NCBI GenBank assembly: GCA_947461015.1
Contig: CANHIR010000010.1
Coordinates: forward strand, 1 to 22,430
DNA length: 22,430 nt
Direction of reading: 5' to 3'
Source of the DNA: Bacteroidota bacterium
Lineage (GTDB): Bacteria; Bacteroidota; Bacteroidia; Chitinophagales; Chitinophagaceae
A model generated the notes under the pieces. It made no database searches and had not been told where the DNA came from. It worked only from the letters and a program-made list of their open reading frames with translations. Shown here one piece after another: positions 12,860 to 20,709 of this stretch. How positions within the stretch are numbered: position 1 is the first letter of the stretch; each line of letters begins with the position of its first letter. Position numbers and translations under genes: made by a program.

Positions 12860-14965
12860 ATGATACCTGAAAATAAGAATACAAATAAAAAAGGCGGGCC
12901 TAAGTTGCCAAAATTCAATATTTATTGGATTTATGGGCTTATTGCTTTATCGCTATTGTATGCACCCCGATTTTTCCAAATGGCACCAGATACGAGTGTA
13001 ATCTCTCGTAATGAATTTGTTAAATTAATGACCAGCGGTGATGTAGAAAAATTTGTAAAAATTGAGAACGCAAAAGTGGTGCGTATTTATATAAAACCAG
13101 ATAGTGTTGTCAATGCAGAATATGATAATAAATTCAATAAAAATTTATCCCCTGATCAAAAGAAGGCAAAAGTTAAAGGGAATTATTTGTTTGAATATAA
13201 AGTGGATGATTGGGCTTCCTTTAACAAAGAAGTAGAAACCATAGTTGCTAAAAATCCCAACATTACAATGCCGGATAGCAATACAGACTCTGAAAATGAT
13301 TGGTTTGGAAAAATTATAGGTGCCATTTTCCCTTTTGTATTAATTATCATTGTTTGGATTTTATTAATGCGTAAAATGGGCGGGGGCGCTGGTGGTTCAG
13401 GTGGTGGCCCAGGTGGCATATTTAATGTTGGAAAATCTAAAGCTACTTTATTTGAGAAAGGGGGTACAAAAGTAAATATCACTTTTGCAGACGTTGCAGG
13501 TTTGGAAGAAGCAAAAGAAGAAGTGATGGAAATTGTTGACTTCTTAAAAAATCCCAAAAAATACACCAACCTGGGAGGTAAAATTCCTAAAGGCGCGTTA
13601 CTTATTGGCCCTCCAGGAACAGGTAAAACATTATTAGCAAAAGCAATGGCCGGCGAAGCGCAGGTTCCTTTCTTTAGCTTAAGTGGATCGGACTTTGTGG
13701 AAATGTTTGTGGGAGTAGGTGCGAGTCGTGTGCGTGATTTATTTAAACAAGCAAGAGAAAAAGCACCATGTATTATTTTTATAGATGAGATTGATGCTAT
13801 TGGACGTGCACGTGGAAAGAATGCCATGATGAGCAACGATGAGCGTGAAAATACATTGAACCAATTATTGGTGGAGATGGATGGATTTGGTGGAGATACA
13901 GGTATTATTATTTTGGCCGCAACCAACCGTCCCGATGTATTGGATAGTGCTTTGTTAAGACCAGGCAGATTTGATCGTCAAATTTCTATTGATCGTCCAG
14001 ATGTAAAAGGTCGTCAAGAAATATTTAAAGTGCATTTAGGACCCATTAAAGTTTCGGAAAGTTTAGATATTTATAAATTGGCTGAACAAACTCCAGGGTT
14101 CGCAGGTGCTGACATTGCAAATGTTTGTAACGAAGCTGCTTTAATTGCAGCGCGTAAAGGAAAGAGCGGTGTAGAAATGCAAGATTTCCAAGATGCGATT
14201 GATAGAGTAATAGGTGGATTAGAAAAGAAGAATAAAATCATTTCTCCAAATGAAAAAGAAGTGATTGCTTATCACGAAGCAGGACATGCTGTTTGTGGTT
14301 GGTTCCTAGAGCATGCTTATCCTTTATTAAAAGTAACCATTGTGCCAAGAGGTACTGCTGCTTTGGGTTATGCGCAATACACGCCTAAGGAACAATACTT
14401 ATATACCATTGAGCAATTAACGGATCAAATGTGTATGACTTTAGGCGGAAGAGCTGCAGAACAAATTTTCTTTGGTAAAATTTCAACTGGGGCGAGTAAC
14501 GACTTGCAACAAATTTCTAAGATGGCCTACTCTATGGTAACCACCTATGGAATGAATGATAAAATTGGTAACGTAAGTTTTTATGACCCTTCTCAAGAAA
14601 ATAGTTTTCAAAAACCATTTAGTGAAGAAACAGGTAAAATTATTGACGAGGAAGTAAGAAAAATGATTGCAGAAGCTTATCAAAGAACTTTACAATTGTT
14701 AACGGAGCGTAAGGAAGAAGTAGAGAAGTTGGCAAAAGCATTATTGGATAAAGAAGTATTGCATAAAAGTGATGTGGAGGAATTAATAGGGAAGCGTCCT
14801 TATGAACCAGCAAATAATGGGGATGTGCACGAAACTTTTGCACCCACTGAAACAACAGTAGTTGGTCCAACCGACAATACAGCTGATGCAACGGCAACCG
14901 ATGATACAATTGATCATGCGAATGCAACCATTGATGCTGCAGATGCAACTGGAAATAATGAATAA
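12860..14965 (+). CDS. ftsH: ATP-dependent zinc metalloprotease FtsH
   Basis: A 701-residue inner-membrane AAA+ protease that degrades misfolded membrane proteins and regulatory substrates as a hexamer. It has an N-terminal span ([18 protein letters not shown]), a periplasmic domain of about 110 residues, a second span ([19 protein letters not shown]) and a Gly-rich linker ([13 protein letters not shown]). The AAA domain shows Walker A GPPGTGKT at 250-257, Walker [12 protein letters not shown], the pore loop [11 protein letters not shown] and second region of homology [18 protein letters not shown]. The protease active site HEAGH is at 472-476, with the third zinc ligand Asp in [10 protein letters not shown]. 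The last 45 residues are a low-complexity Ala/Thr/Asp tail, probably disordered. It lies in a series rsfS-ftsH-LUD, with the next ATG 8 bp after its stop. Confidence 0.97.
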   Translation: MIPENKNTNKKGGPKLPKFNIYWIYGLIALSLLYAPRFFQMAPDTSVISRNEFVKLMTSGDVEKFVKIENAKVVRIYIKPDSVVNAEYDNKFNKNLSPDQKKAKVKGNYLFEYKVDDWASFNKEVETIVAKNPNITMPDSNTDSENDWFGKIIGAIFPFVLIIIVWILLMRKMGGGAGGSGGGPGGIFNVGKSKATLFEKGGTKVNITFADVAGLEEAKEEVMEIVDFLKNPKKYTNLGGKIPKGALLIGPPGTGKTLLAKAMAGEAQVPFFSLSGSDFVEMFVGVGASRVRDLFKQAREKAPCIIFIDEIDAIGRARGKNAMMSNDERENTLNQLLVEMDGFGGDTGIIILAATNRPDVLDSALLRPGRFDRQISIDRPDVKGRQEIFKVHLGPIKVSESLDIYKLAEQTPGFAGADIANVCNEAALIAARKGKSGVEMQDFQDAIDRVIGGLEKKNKIISPNEKEVIAYHEAGHAVCGWFLEHAYPLLKVTIVPRGTAALGYAQYTPKEQYLYTIEQLTDQMCMTLGGRAAEQIFFGKISTGASNDLQQISKMAYSMVTTYGMNDKIGNVSFYDPSQENSFQKPFSEETGKIIDEEVRKMIAEAYQRTLQLLTERKEEVEKLAKALLDKEVLHKSDVEELIGKRPYEPANNGDVHETFAPTETTVVGPTDNTADATATDDTIDHANATIDAADATGNNE

Positions 14966-14973
14966 ATTTATCA

Positions 14974-15615
14974 ATGGAATCGCAAGGAGCAAGAAGTAAA
15001 ATATTAAAAAAAATTAAACAGGCGTTAAAGTCGCCAGTAGACCTTCCTTTCCCTGAGCAGGTGAATGACAGCCCTATTTTTACACCAACAAATCAGGAAT
15101 TATCCATACATTTTGCTCAAAATTTCACCGAACTACTAGGCAAATTTGTTTACTGCGCGGATGATGGCGAGCTTGTTCATCAGTTATCTTCCTTAATTAA
15201 AGCAAAGCAATGGGAGAAAATTTATTCCATTGAATCGGGTTGGTTGGATGATATGAGTACTTTTCAATTTAATCCTGTAACCACAGATGATTTAGCAAAT
15301 TGCGATGCATCCATTACACTGTGTGAACATTTGGTAGCTCGTACAGGAACCATTGTATTAAGTAGTCAACAATTAAGTGGGCGTGCTTCAAGTATTTATG
15401 CGCCAATCCATATTTGTATTGCGTACACACATCAATTGGTATATGACATTGCTGACAGTTTAGATCAGTTCAAAAGGGATATTGATTTTTTGCCTTCCAT
15501 GATTAGCTATGCAACAGGTCCAAGTAGAACTGCCGATATCGAAAAAACATTAGTGGTGGGCGTTCATGGGCCGAAAGAAGTATATTGCTTTTTAGTAGAT
15601 AAAATGACCGATTAA
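14974..15615 (+). CDS. LUD-domain protein (LutC/YkgG family)
   Basis: A 213-residue cytoplasmic protein of the LUD (DUF162) family. The signature is complete: CEHLVARTGTIVLSS, then GRASSIYAPIHICIAYTHQL, and the family-defining TGPSRTADIEKTLVVGVHGP at about residues 180-199. LutC, the best-known member, belongs to an L-lactate oxidation complex with LutA and LutB, but neither partner is encoded here. The gene instead follows ftsH after only 8 bp, a placement seen in many Bacteroidota, where its role is not established and should not be read as lactate use. The N-terminal 45 residues are basic and probably flexible. It is 24 bp from the lpxH-type gene, so it is probably in the same transcript. 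Confidence 0.85.
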   Translation: MESQGARSKILKKIKQALKSPVDLPFPEQVNDSPIFTPTNQELSIHFAQNFTELLGKFVYCADDGELVHQLSSLIKAKQWEKIYSIESGWLDDMSTFQFNPVTTDDLANCDASITLCEHLVARTGTIVLSSQQLSGRASSIYAPIHICIAYTHQLVYDIADSLDQFKRDIDFLPSMISYATGPSRTADIEKTLVVGVHGPKEVYCFLVDKMTD

Positions 15616-15639
15616 ATTTTACGAATTAAAACCATTTAA

Positions 15640-16398
15640 ATGGAAATTGCACCTGGTAAAAAAATATATTTCTTGTCTGACTTTCACTTAGGTGCGCCGA
15701 ATCAAGTAGCAAGTAGAAAGCGAGAAGACAGGCTCGTGCATTTTTTAAATGAGTCAAAGAAGGATGCAGCAGCTTTTTTTATTGTAGGAGATATTTTTGA
15801 TTTTTGGTTTGAATATAAAACAGTCGTGCCAAAAGGGTTTGTGCGAATTTTAGGTTGTTTGGCACAAATTAGTGATGCTGGAATTCCCATTCACCTATTT
15901 ACAGGTAATCATGATTTATGGATGAAGGATTATTTGGCCAACGAATTGAATGCCAAAGTGTATTTTGAACCACAAACTTTTCAATTGGGTAGCAAACAAT
16001 TTTACATTGGTCACGGTGATGGATTAGGACCTGGTGATTATGGATACAAACGCCTAAAAAAAATATTTACCAATCCCATTTGCAAATGGCTTTTTCGTTG
16101 GCTTCATCCCGATGCAGGTATTAGATTGGCGAATTATTTTAGTGCAAAAAGTCGCGCTAAAACAGGAACGGCGGATGAGGTTTTTTTAGGGGAAGAAAAG
16201 GAGTGGCTAATTATTTACACGAAAGAAAAAGCAATGGAGTTGAAGGTTGATTATTTTGTTTTTGGGCATAGGCATTTCGCTATTGATTTTGCCATAAATG
16301 AAAGCACCCGCTATATTAATTTAGGGGATTGGATAAAACTAAATTCCTATGGTGTATTTGACGGAAACACCATGCAGCTGCAATATTGGAATCATTAA
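15640..16398 (+). CDS. lpxH: UDP-2,3-diacylglucosamine diphosphatase (LpxH-type)
   Basis: A 252-residue calcineurin-like metallophosphoesterase. The metal-binding motifs occur in order: D14-x-H16 in FLSDFHLG, D51 in VGDIFDFWF, N90-H91 in TGNHDLW, a His in FYIGHGDGLGPGDYGYK and H-x-H in FVFGHRHFAI. The GDIFDFWFE and GHGDGLGPGD blocks are typical of Bacteroidota LpxH, which cleaves UDP-2,3-diacylglucosamine to lipid X and UMP in lipid A synthesis at the inner-membrane face. C-terminal residues NLGDWIKLNSYGVFDG form the usual end strands. It could be a general phosphoesterase, but these motifs favour LpxH. It lies between the LUD and MscS genes with short gaps of 24 and 16 bp. Confidence 0.85.
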   Translation: MEIAPGKKIYFLSDFHLGAPNQVASRKREDRLVHFLNESKKDAAAFFIVGDIFDFWFEYKTVVPKGFVRILGCLAQISDAGIPIHLFTGNHDLWMKDYLANELNAKVYFEPQTFQLGSKQFYIGHGDGLGPGDYGYKRLKKIFTNPICKWLFRWLHPDAGIRLANYFSAKSRAKTGTADEVFLGEEKEWLIIYTKEKAMELKVDYFVFGHRHFAIDFAINESTRYINLGDWIKLNSYGVFDGNTMQLQYWNH

Positions 16399-16414
16399 AC
16401 TTAAGCTTTGAAAT

Positions 16415-17476
16415 ATGAATTTAGATGAAATGATACTTTCCAACTCTATAAAGAGTTATTTAATCATACTGGGTGTATTATTAATTACACTGGCGCTAAA
16501 ACGTTTTGTTTCACGTTTTTTTGCAAGCTTAATTTATACTTGGGTTGATAAAAAAAATCATTCTGAACTCAGAAAAATACATGTACATAGACTTGTAGTG
16601 CCCATTGAAAGATTTTTAGTTTTTCTAGTTGCGATTATTGCCTTGTATCAATTAAAATTCCCACATGCATTTAATGTGAATTTGTATAAGATATCATTAC
16701 AACAATGCATTGAATCATTGGTAAAGCTTGCCTTTATTGTTTTATTTATTAGGGTTTGCTTAAGGACATTAGAGTTCATTTCTATAATACTTGATGAGAA
16801 AGCGAAGCTTTCAAAAAATCAAACCGACGATCAATTGATTTTATTTTTCAGAGATTTTTTCAAAGTCATACTCTACCTCATTGGCTTATTAATGGTACTG
16901 CATTATGTATTTAATGAAAACATTGGAAATTTAGTCACTAGCTTGAGTATTGTGGGTGCAGCTGTTGCCTTGTCCATGAGAGAAAGCCTTGAAAATATCA
17001 TTGCTTCCTTTATTATTTTCTTTGACAAACCTTTTACGGTTGGTGATTTGGTAAAAGTGAATAATTTTTCTGGAACCATAGAGAAAATTGGATTGCGTAG
17101 TACACGTATACGTACGGAAAGTAAAACCTACATATCTGTTCCCAACAAACAAATGGTGGATACCATTGTAGATAATATTAGCTTAAGAACAGAGCGCAAA
17201 ATTGAAATGGACCTGCAATTAAGTATTCATACTTCAGCTGAAGCCATGACTGCATTTGCTGCTTATTTAAGAAATACGATTGCTGCTAATGAACATGTAA
17301 AATCCACGACGATATTCATTTCAGAATCTGGAAAACAATTTCACACCATTCATATTGAATGCTTGGTCCCACTTGAAGTTGAAATTGAAAATTTTCAAAT
17401 GCTAAGAGAAGCTTTAAACATTACCGCAATTAAATATGCTAACCAGCATCAAATTGTTTTTGCGGACAAGGGGTAA
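16415..17476 (+). CDS. MscS-family mechanosensitive ion channel
   Basis: A 353-residue inner-membrane channel. There are four predicted spans before the pore helix (about residues 10-28, 62-82, 100-118 and 150-168), then the pore-lining helix region NLVTSLSIVGAAVALSMRES and the MscS beta domain: FFDKPFTVGDLVKVNNFSGT, IEKIGLRSTRIRTESKTYIS, VPNKQMVDTIVDNIS. A C-terminal alpha/beta vestibule domain follows from about 260. This is larger than E. coli MscS (286 residues), with extra N-terminal spans as in YbdG/YnaI-type paralogues. It would open under membrane tension to release solutes during osmotic downshock. It probably belongs to the plus-strand transcript starting at rsfS. Its stop codon directly abuts that of the convergent merR-type gene. 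Confidence 0.9.
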   Translation: MNLDEMILSNSIKSYLIILGVLLITLALKRFVSRFFASLIYTWVDKKNHSELRKIHVHRLVVPIERFLVFLVAIIALYQLKFPHAFNVNLYKISLQQCIESLVKLAFIVLFIRVCLRTLEFISIILDEKAKLSKNQTDDQLILFFRDFFKVILYLIGLLMVLHYVFNENIGNLVTSLSIVGAAVALSMRESLENIIASFIIFFDKPFTVGDLVKVNNFSGTIEKIGLRSTRIRTESKTYISVPNKQMVDTIVDNISLRTERKIEMDLQLSIHTSAEAMTAFAAYLRNTIAANEHVKSTTIFISESGKQFHTIHIECLVPLEVEIENFQMLREALNITAIKYANQHQIVFADKG

Positions 17477-18073
17477 TTATAAACTGCTTTTGAGCGAAAC
17501 TAAAAAAGTTTTTAAATGCTGTAAGCTATTTAAAAGTGCAAGATCTTTGGTTGCTTTTTCTTTATTGTTTTTCAAATAGGTCTTTGCTCCATCAATTGAA
17601 TATTTTTTTTCGCGTAACAAATAATAAATCTGTTTTAAAAATTCAATATCTTGGACACGAAACAAACGGTCCCCTTTTCTTGTTTTCCTTGGTTGTAATT
17701 GTTTGAATTCTTTTTCCCAATATCTTATTAAGGAGGTATTTACATTAAACCATACGGCAACTTCACCTATTGGGTAATATAATTTTTTTGCAAGCACTTC
17801 GGAAGAAGGGACTTTTAATTTATCTATATCGCCTTCCATGGAGGCAAATGATTTTCTGCCTCTTTTATGATGAACATTGTCTTTTCCAAAATGCATTGGC
17901 GTTCTTGAGACAGTAGGCACTTCGTCGTTTATTAATACTACATCCTGATTACTTGGTGTAGCAAGTTGCACCGGTCTTTTAGACACGGCTTTTTCAGCCT
18001 TCGTTCTTTTAATGTGAACTGGAGCGCTTGGGGTGTCACCAAATAAGTCTAGTTGATGCAATTCTTTCGCCAT
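17477..18073 (-). CDS. MerR-type DNA-binding protein with N-terminal sliding-clamp-binding motif
   Basis: A 198-residue protein. Residues 99-170 form a MerR-type winged helix-turn-helix (YYPIGEVAVWFNVNTSLIRY, then WEKEFKQL, GDRLFRVQDIEFLKQIYYLL), close to the MerR-like proteins found across Bacteroidota. The usual C-terminal effector domain is absent; only about 28 residues follow. The first 95 residues are polar and basic and look disordered (KRTKAEKAVSKRP, HHKRGRKSF). At residues 7-11 is QLDLF, an exact match to the bacterial beta-sliding-clamp pentapeptide consensus QL(S/D)LF. This suggests contact with the replication clamp, though no experiment is known to me. It is divergent from the gene at 18160 and convergent, with no gap, with the mscS-type gene. 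Confidence 0.85.
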   Translation of the reverse strand: MAKELHQLDLFGDTPSAPVHIKRTKAEKAVSKRPVQLATPSNQDVVLINDEVPTVSRTPMHFGKDNVHHKRGRKSFASMEGDIDKLKVPSSEVLAKKLYYPIGEVAVWFNVNTSLIRYWEKEFKQLQPRKTRKGDRLFRVQDIEFLKQIYYLLREKKYSIDGAKTYLKNNKEKATKDLALLNSLQHLKTFLVSLKSSL

Positions 18074-18077
18074 ATAA

Positions 18078-18085
18078 CAAAGGTA
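18078..18085 (-). promoter_or_regulatory. Candidate -7 element (TACCTTTG) for the MerR-type gene
   Basis: The minus strand reads TACCTTTG, an exact TAnnTTTG match, ending 4 nt before the ATG at 18073. This predicts transcription starting at the initiation codon. Confidence 0.45.
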
Positions 18086-18147
18086 GGGGAGTATTTATAC
18101 TAAGTGTGCCTTGTAAATGATTGGTGGATAAATTGTTAAGTATGCCT

Positions 18148-18155
18148 TAATTTTG
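18148..18155 (+). promoter_or_regulatory. Candidate -7 element (TAATTTTG) for the gene at 18160
   Basis: TAATTTTG is an exact TAnnTTTG match ending 4 nt before the ATG at 18160. A TTG at 18121-18123 is 24 bp upstream, slightly beyond the normal spacing. A leaderless transcript is predicted unless the true start is the ATG at 18211. Confidence 0.4.
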
Positions 18156-18159
18156 GGGT

Positions 18160-19227
18160 ATGCGCTTATACCTAATAGTAAGTTCGTCTTTAAAGATACC
18201 CAATTCCATAATGTTGGATAGTATCAAAGCAATTGTGAAATCATTGGACCCTGCAACATTACATGATTTATATATAGTAGGAGATCATTTACCAACCTCT
18301 TTCCATAGCTTTTGTAAGGACATGGGAGTGAAAAATTTGCAAACCACCAAATCCGCAAAATTGTCATTTAGTGAAGATCATTCAAATAGCATTATTCATT
18401 TTGGTGCCCAAACTAAATGGGCGAAAGGCGCTGCCGTTTATTTTATTCCTCTGGCCCTCCCGCAAGCACTTAAAGGACTTTCATTTATTAAAAGGTATTT
18501 GCTTAATATGCAATTTGCCGCCTGGATGCAAAAAGCGAATAAAATAATATGTATTAATGACTGGTCCTATGAAAGTTTCAAAAATAAGTTCCCGCAACTA
18601 GTGGCGAAGTTGACATGTATTCATTTGCCATTTATACAAACGCCTGATTTTGAATGGCAACAACTTTCTCAGGCTAAAGATAAACTAACATCAGGTAATA
18701 ATTATTTTTTATGCTTTGCGCCCAAAGATAGGCTCACGGCAATTTTAAAAGAGTTCTCTATTTTTAAAAAATGGCAACATACCGCAATGCACCTTGTGAT
18801 TGTTTTGGAGACAACGCAAGAAGTTGCCTTAGGGGAAGAGGTGCTCAAAGGCTATAAATTTAAACAAGACATTCGTTTAGTTTGTGCTAGCCAATTAACA
18901 TTAGAAGACCTAGCTGCTAGCTATGCAATGTTATTTGAAGGCGTAGGATGTATAAAAAGTAGTTGGCTCCAATATGCCATACAGTATAAAGTCCCATTGC
19001 TATTTGATCATTTAATTGACTTACCACCCACTTGGAAGAAAGCGGGTGAAGTGTTTTCATTTGTTGAGAAAAATGCCTTGTCCAATCACTTCAAATTATA
19101 TTATAAGGATGAAATGTATAAACAATCCAGGGCTGATGAAGGCCTGGAGTGGCTAAATGCTTTGCATCAAAAATGTATTCAAAACGGCACGCTTGCTGTT
19201 GCTAATTTTCCGCCAATCGGTAGTTAA
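18160..19227 (+). CDS. Glycosyltransferase-like protein (GT-B fold suspected)
   Basis: A 355-residue protein without signal peptide. It alternates beta-strand and helix segments like a two-Rossmann-domain (GT-B) glycosyltransferase: MRLYLIVSS at the start, HDLYIVGDHLP, SIIHFGAQTKW, ANKIICINDWSYESFKNKFP (resembling the 'sugar-transferase contact' helix of GT4 enzymes), then after about residue 180 YFLCFAPKDRLTAILKEFSI, MHLVIVLETTQE, LVCASQLTLEDLAASYAMLF and AIQYKVPLLFDHL. The late region matches the GT4 layout 'strand - E/D-L-A--Y--A', but the usual E-x7-E donor-binding pair is not clear, so activity is uncertain. The family is not identified with confidence. It diverges from the MerR-type gene and is 46 bp before gldC. 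Confidence 0.5.
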   Translation: MRLYLIVSSSLKIPNSIMLDSIKAIVKSLDPATLHDLYIVGDHLPTSFHSFCKDMGVKNLQTTKSAKLSFSEDHSNSIIHFGAQTKWAKGAAVYFIPLALPQALKGLSFIKRYLLNMQFAAWMQKANKIICINDWSYESFKNKFPQLVAKLTCIHLPFIQTPDFEWQQLSQAKDKLTSGNNYFLCFAPKDRLTAILKEFSIFKKWQHTAMHLVIVLETTQEVALGEEVLKGYKFKQDIRLVCASQLTLEDLAASYAMLFEGVGCIKSSWLQYAIQYKVPLLFDHLIDLPPTWKKAGEVFSFVEKNALSNHFKLYYKDEMYKQSRADEGLEWLNALHQKCIQNGTLAVANFPPIGS

Positions 19228-19235
19228 TAAAATCT

Positions 19236-19243
19236 TACTTTTG
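19236..19243 (+). promoter_or_regulatory. Candidate -7 element (TACTTTTG) for gldC
   Basis: TACTTTTG is an exact TAnnTTTG match ending 30 nt before the gldC ATG, just after the stop of the preceding gene. It would start a gldC-yqeY-cvpA transcript with a leader of about 25 nt. No TTG is present at the expected -33 position. Confidence 0.4.
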
Positions 19244-19273
19244 TACCTCAAATAGTTTAATAATATATCCAAA

Positions 19274-19621
19274 ATGCATCAATCTAATATCAACGTAACC
19301 GTTCACTTAGATGAACAAAAAATTCCACAAAATATTCAATGGTCCGCTTCCGATAGCACCGCTACCGAAGCCCAGGACGCACGTGCCATGATGTTAACCT
19401 TTTGGGATCCTACCGATAAAACGGCGCTGCGCATTGACCTTTGGACAAAAGACATGATGGTAGATGAAATGGCCGATTTCTTTTATCAAAATATTATGGG
19501 AATGGGCGATACCTTTTTTAGGGCCACTCAAGACAAGGCTTTGTCGGAAGAATTTAAAACTTTCGCTAAATTGTTTTATCAAAAATTTAGAGCATCACAA
19601 ATAGATCAAAATCCAAAATAA
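19274..19621 (+). CDS. gldC: Gliding motility protein GldC
   Basis: A 115-residue soluble protein of the GldC family, known from Flavobacterium gliding studies but widely kept in Bacteroidota, including non-gliders. Family features are INVTVHLDEQKIPQNIQWSA at the start, ARAMMLTFWDPTDKTALRID in the centre, then LWTKDMMVDEMADFFYQNIM and GDTFFRATQDKALSEEFKTF. GldC is not predicted to be secreted, and its exact job in gliding or T9SS function is unsettled. Its presence fits the T9SS tail encoded at 3154, though no other gld or spr genes are here. The yqeY gene follows after 5 bp, so they should share a transcript. Confidence 0.9.
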   Translation: MHQSNINVTVHLDEQKIPQNIQWSASDSTATEAQDARAMMLTFWDPTDKTALRIDLWTKDMMVDEMADFFYQNIMGMGDTFFRATQDKALSEEFKTFAKLFYQKFRASQIDQNPK

Positions 19622-19626
19622 TTTTT

Positions 19627-20079
19627 ATGAGTTTAGAAACTGAAGTAATGTCTTTAATGAAAGACGCGATGAAAAATAAGGATGAAGCTTTGTTAAGAGG
19701 CTTAAGAGCAATTAAAGCGGAAATCATAAAAGCAAAAACAGAGCCAGGTGCAAATGGCGTCATTTCATCTGATATTGAAATGAAATTATTGCAAAAGTTG
19801 GTTAAACAAAGAAAGGACTCGCTTGCCATTTTTGAACAACAAAATAGAGCCGATTTAGCCTCCAAAGAGGCGGAGGAAATTGCTGTGATTGAAAAATTCC
19901 TACCAGCACAAATGAGTGAAGCAGCAATTAAAAAAGTACTACAAGAAATAATTGCAGAAGTTGGAGCAACTGGCCCACAGGATTTAGGGAAAGTGATGGG
20001 TGTTGCATCCAAGCAATTGGCGGGAAAAGCAGACGGGAAGGTGATTTCAGCCCTCACCAAAGACATGTTAACCAGCTAG
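19627..20079 (+). CDS. yqeY: GatB/YqeY-domain protein
   Basis: A 150-residue all-helical cytoplasmic protein matching the YqeY family over its whole length (usual length about 148). Clear segments are SLMKDAMKNKDEALLRGLRA, KAEIIKAKTE, LLQKLVKQRKDSLAIFEQQN, EEIAVIEKFLPAQMSEAAIK and, at the end, DLGKVMGVASKQLAGKADGK. The C-terminal half is related to the tail domain of GatB, which contacts tRNA in the glutamyl/aspartyl-tRNA amidotransferase, so a tRNA-linked role has been suggested for the family but is unproven. It lies between gldC and cvpA with gaps of 5 and 3 bp. Confidence 0.93.
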   Translation: MSLETEVMSLMKDAMKNKDEALLRGLRAIKAEIIKAKTEPGANGVISSDIEMKLLQKLVKQRKDSLAIFEQQNRADLASKEAEEIAVIEKFLPAQMSEAAIKKVLQEIIAEVGATGPQDLGKVMGVASKQLAGKADGKVISALTKDMLTS

Positions 20080-20082
20080 TAT

Positions 20083-20592
20083 ATGTGGTTAGACTTATTA
20101 ACAGGGACCCTATTCATTATTGCATTACTGCAAGGCTATAAGAACGGATTTATCAGAGCAGTGATTTCTACTTTTTCACTATTTCTTGGGCTTATTCTTG
20201 CATTTCAATTTGCTGGATGGGTGGCAATATGGTTAAAAGAGGAAACCAAGATTACGACTAATTTTTTGCCCTTAATTGCTTTTCTAATAGTGCTTGTAGG
20301 AGTTTTGCTTGCCCTTAAATGGGTGACTAAATTTATTCAGCAAGGTGCATATTGGCTTAACCTTGGCTGGTTAAATAAGCTACTTGGTATATTATTGTAT
20401 GGGTTTATATATTTCACCATGCTTAGTGCGTTTGTTTATTTCTTGGTCGTTTTGGGAGTGCTTTCAGCCGCGACATTTAAAAACGCAATATCCTATACTT
20501 ATATTCAAATTTGGTGGCCATATTGTATAGAAAAAATTGCCTTCCTATTGCCCTCTATCAAAGAAAATATCGAGCGATTTTCACATGCGTAA
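20083..20592 (+). CDS. cvpA: CvpA-family membrane protein
   Basis: A 169-residue inner-membrane protein with four predicted spans (about 5-20, 24-46, 60-82 and 100-128). The family pattern is visible in WLDLLTGTLFIIALLQGYKN, GFIRAVISTFSLFLGLILAF and the WLNLGWLNKLLGILLYGFIY loop and third helix. CvpA was first named for colicin V production in E. coli, but its general role concerns envelope homeostasis and remains unclear. It starts 3 bp after yqeY and is the last gene of that cluster; a hairpin with a T-run follows at 20633. Confidence 0.85.
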   Translation: MWLDLLTGTLFIIALLQGYKNGFIRAVISTFSLFLGLILAFQFAGWVAIWLKEETKITTNFLPLIAFLIVLVGVLLALKWVTKFIQQGAYWLNLGWLNKLLGILLYGFIYFTMLSAFVYFLVVLGVLSAATFKNAISYTYIQIWWPYCIEKIAFLLPSIKENIERFSHA

Positions 20593-20632
20593 AAACACTG
20601 ATTATTAGCATATTATGACAATGTTAATATTT

Positions 20633-20673
20633 AATGCCACTGTGTTATAGTTGTTCAATTTGAGGCATTTTTT
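20633..20673 (+). terminator. Possible terminator after the gldC-yqeY-cvpA cluster
   Basis: AATGCC (20633-20638) can pair with GGCATT (20664-20669), running into six T residues (20668-20673). The 25-nt loop is long for an intrinsic terminator, so support is modest, but the position after cvpA and before the next promoter fits. Confidence 0.35.
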
Positions 20674-20686
20674 CCAATGAATTGAT

Positions 20687-20694
20687 TATCTTTA
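20687..20694 (+). promoter_or_regulatory. Candidate -7 element (TATCTTTA) for the hydrolase gene
   Basis: TATCTTTA differs from TAnnTTTG only at the last base and ends 15 nt before the preferred ATG at 20710. A TTTG at 20659-20662 lies 24 bp upstream, slightly wider than usual. Confidence 0.3.
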
Positions 20695-20709
20695 TCCATA
20701 TTGATTGTT

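Noticed and set aside
13183..13926. 247-residue open frame on the minus strand inside ftsH
   Set aside because: It is antisense to the highly conserved AAA domain; its Ser/Pro/Ile-rich translation has no domain pattern and reflects the codon bias of ftsH.
19587..20066. 159-residue minus-strand frame across yqeY
   Set aside because: The plus-strand yqeY is a full-length family match, and the antisense translation is Ser/Cys/Ile-rich without recognisable features.
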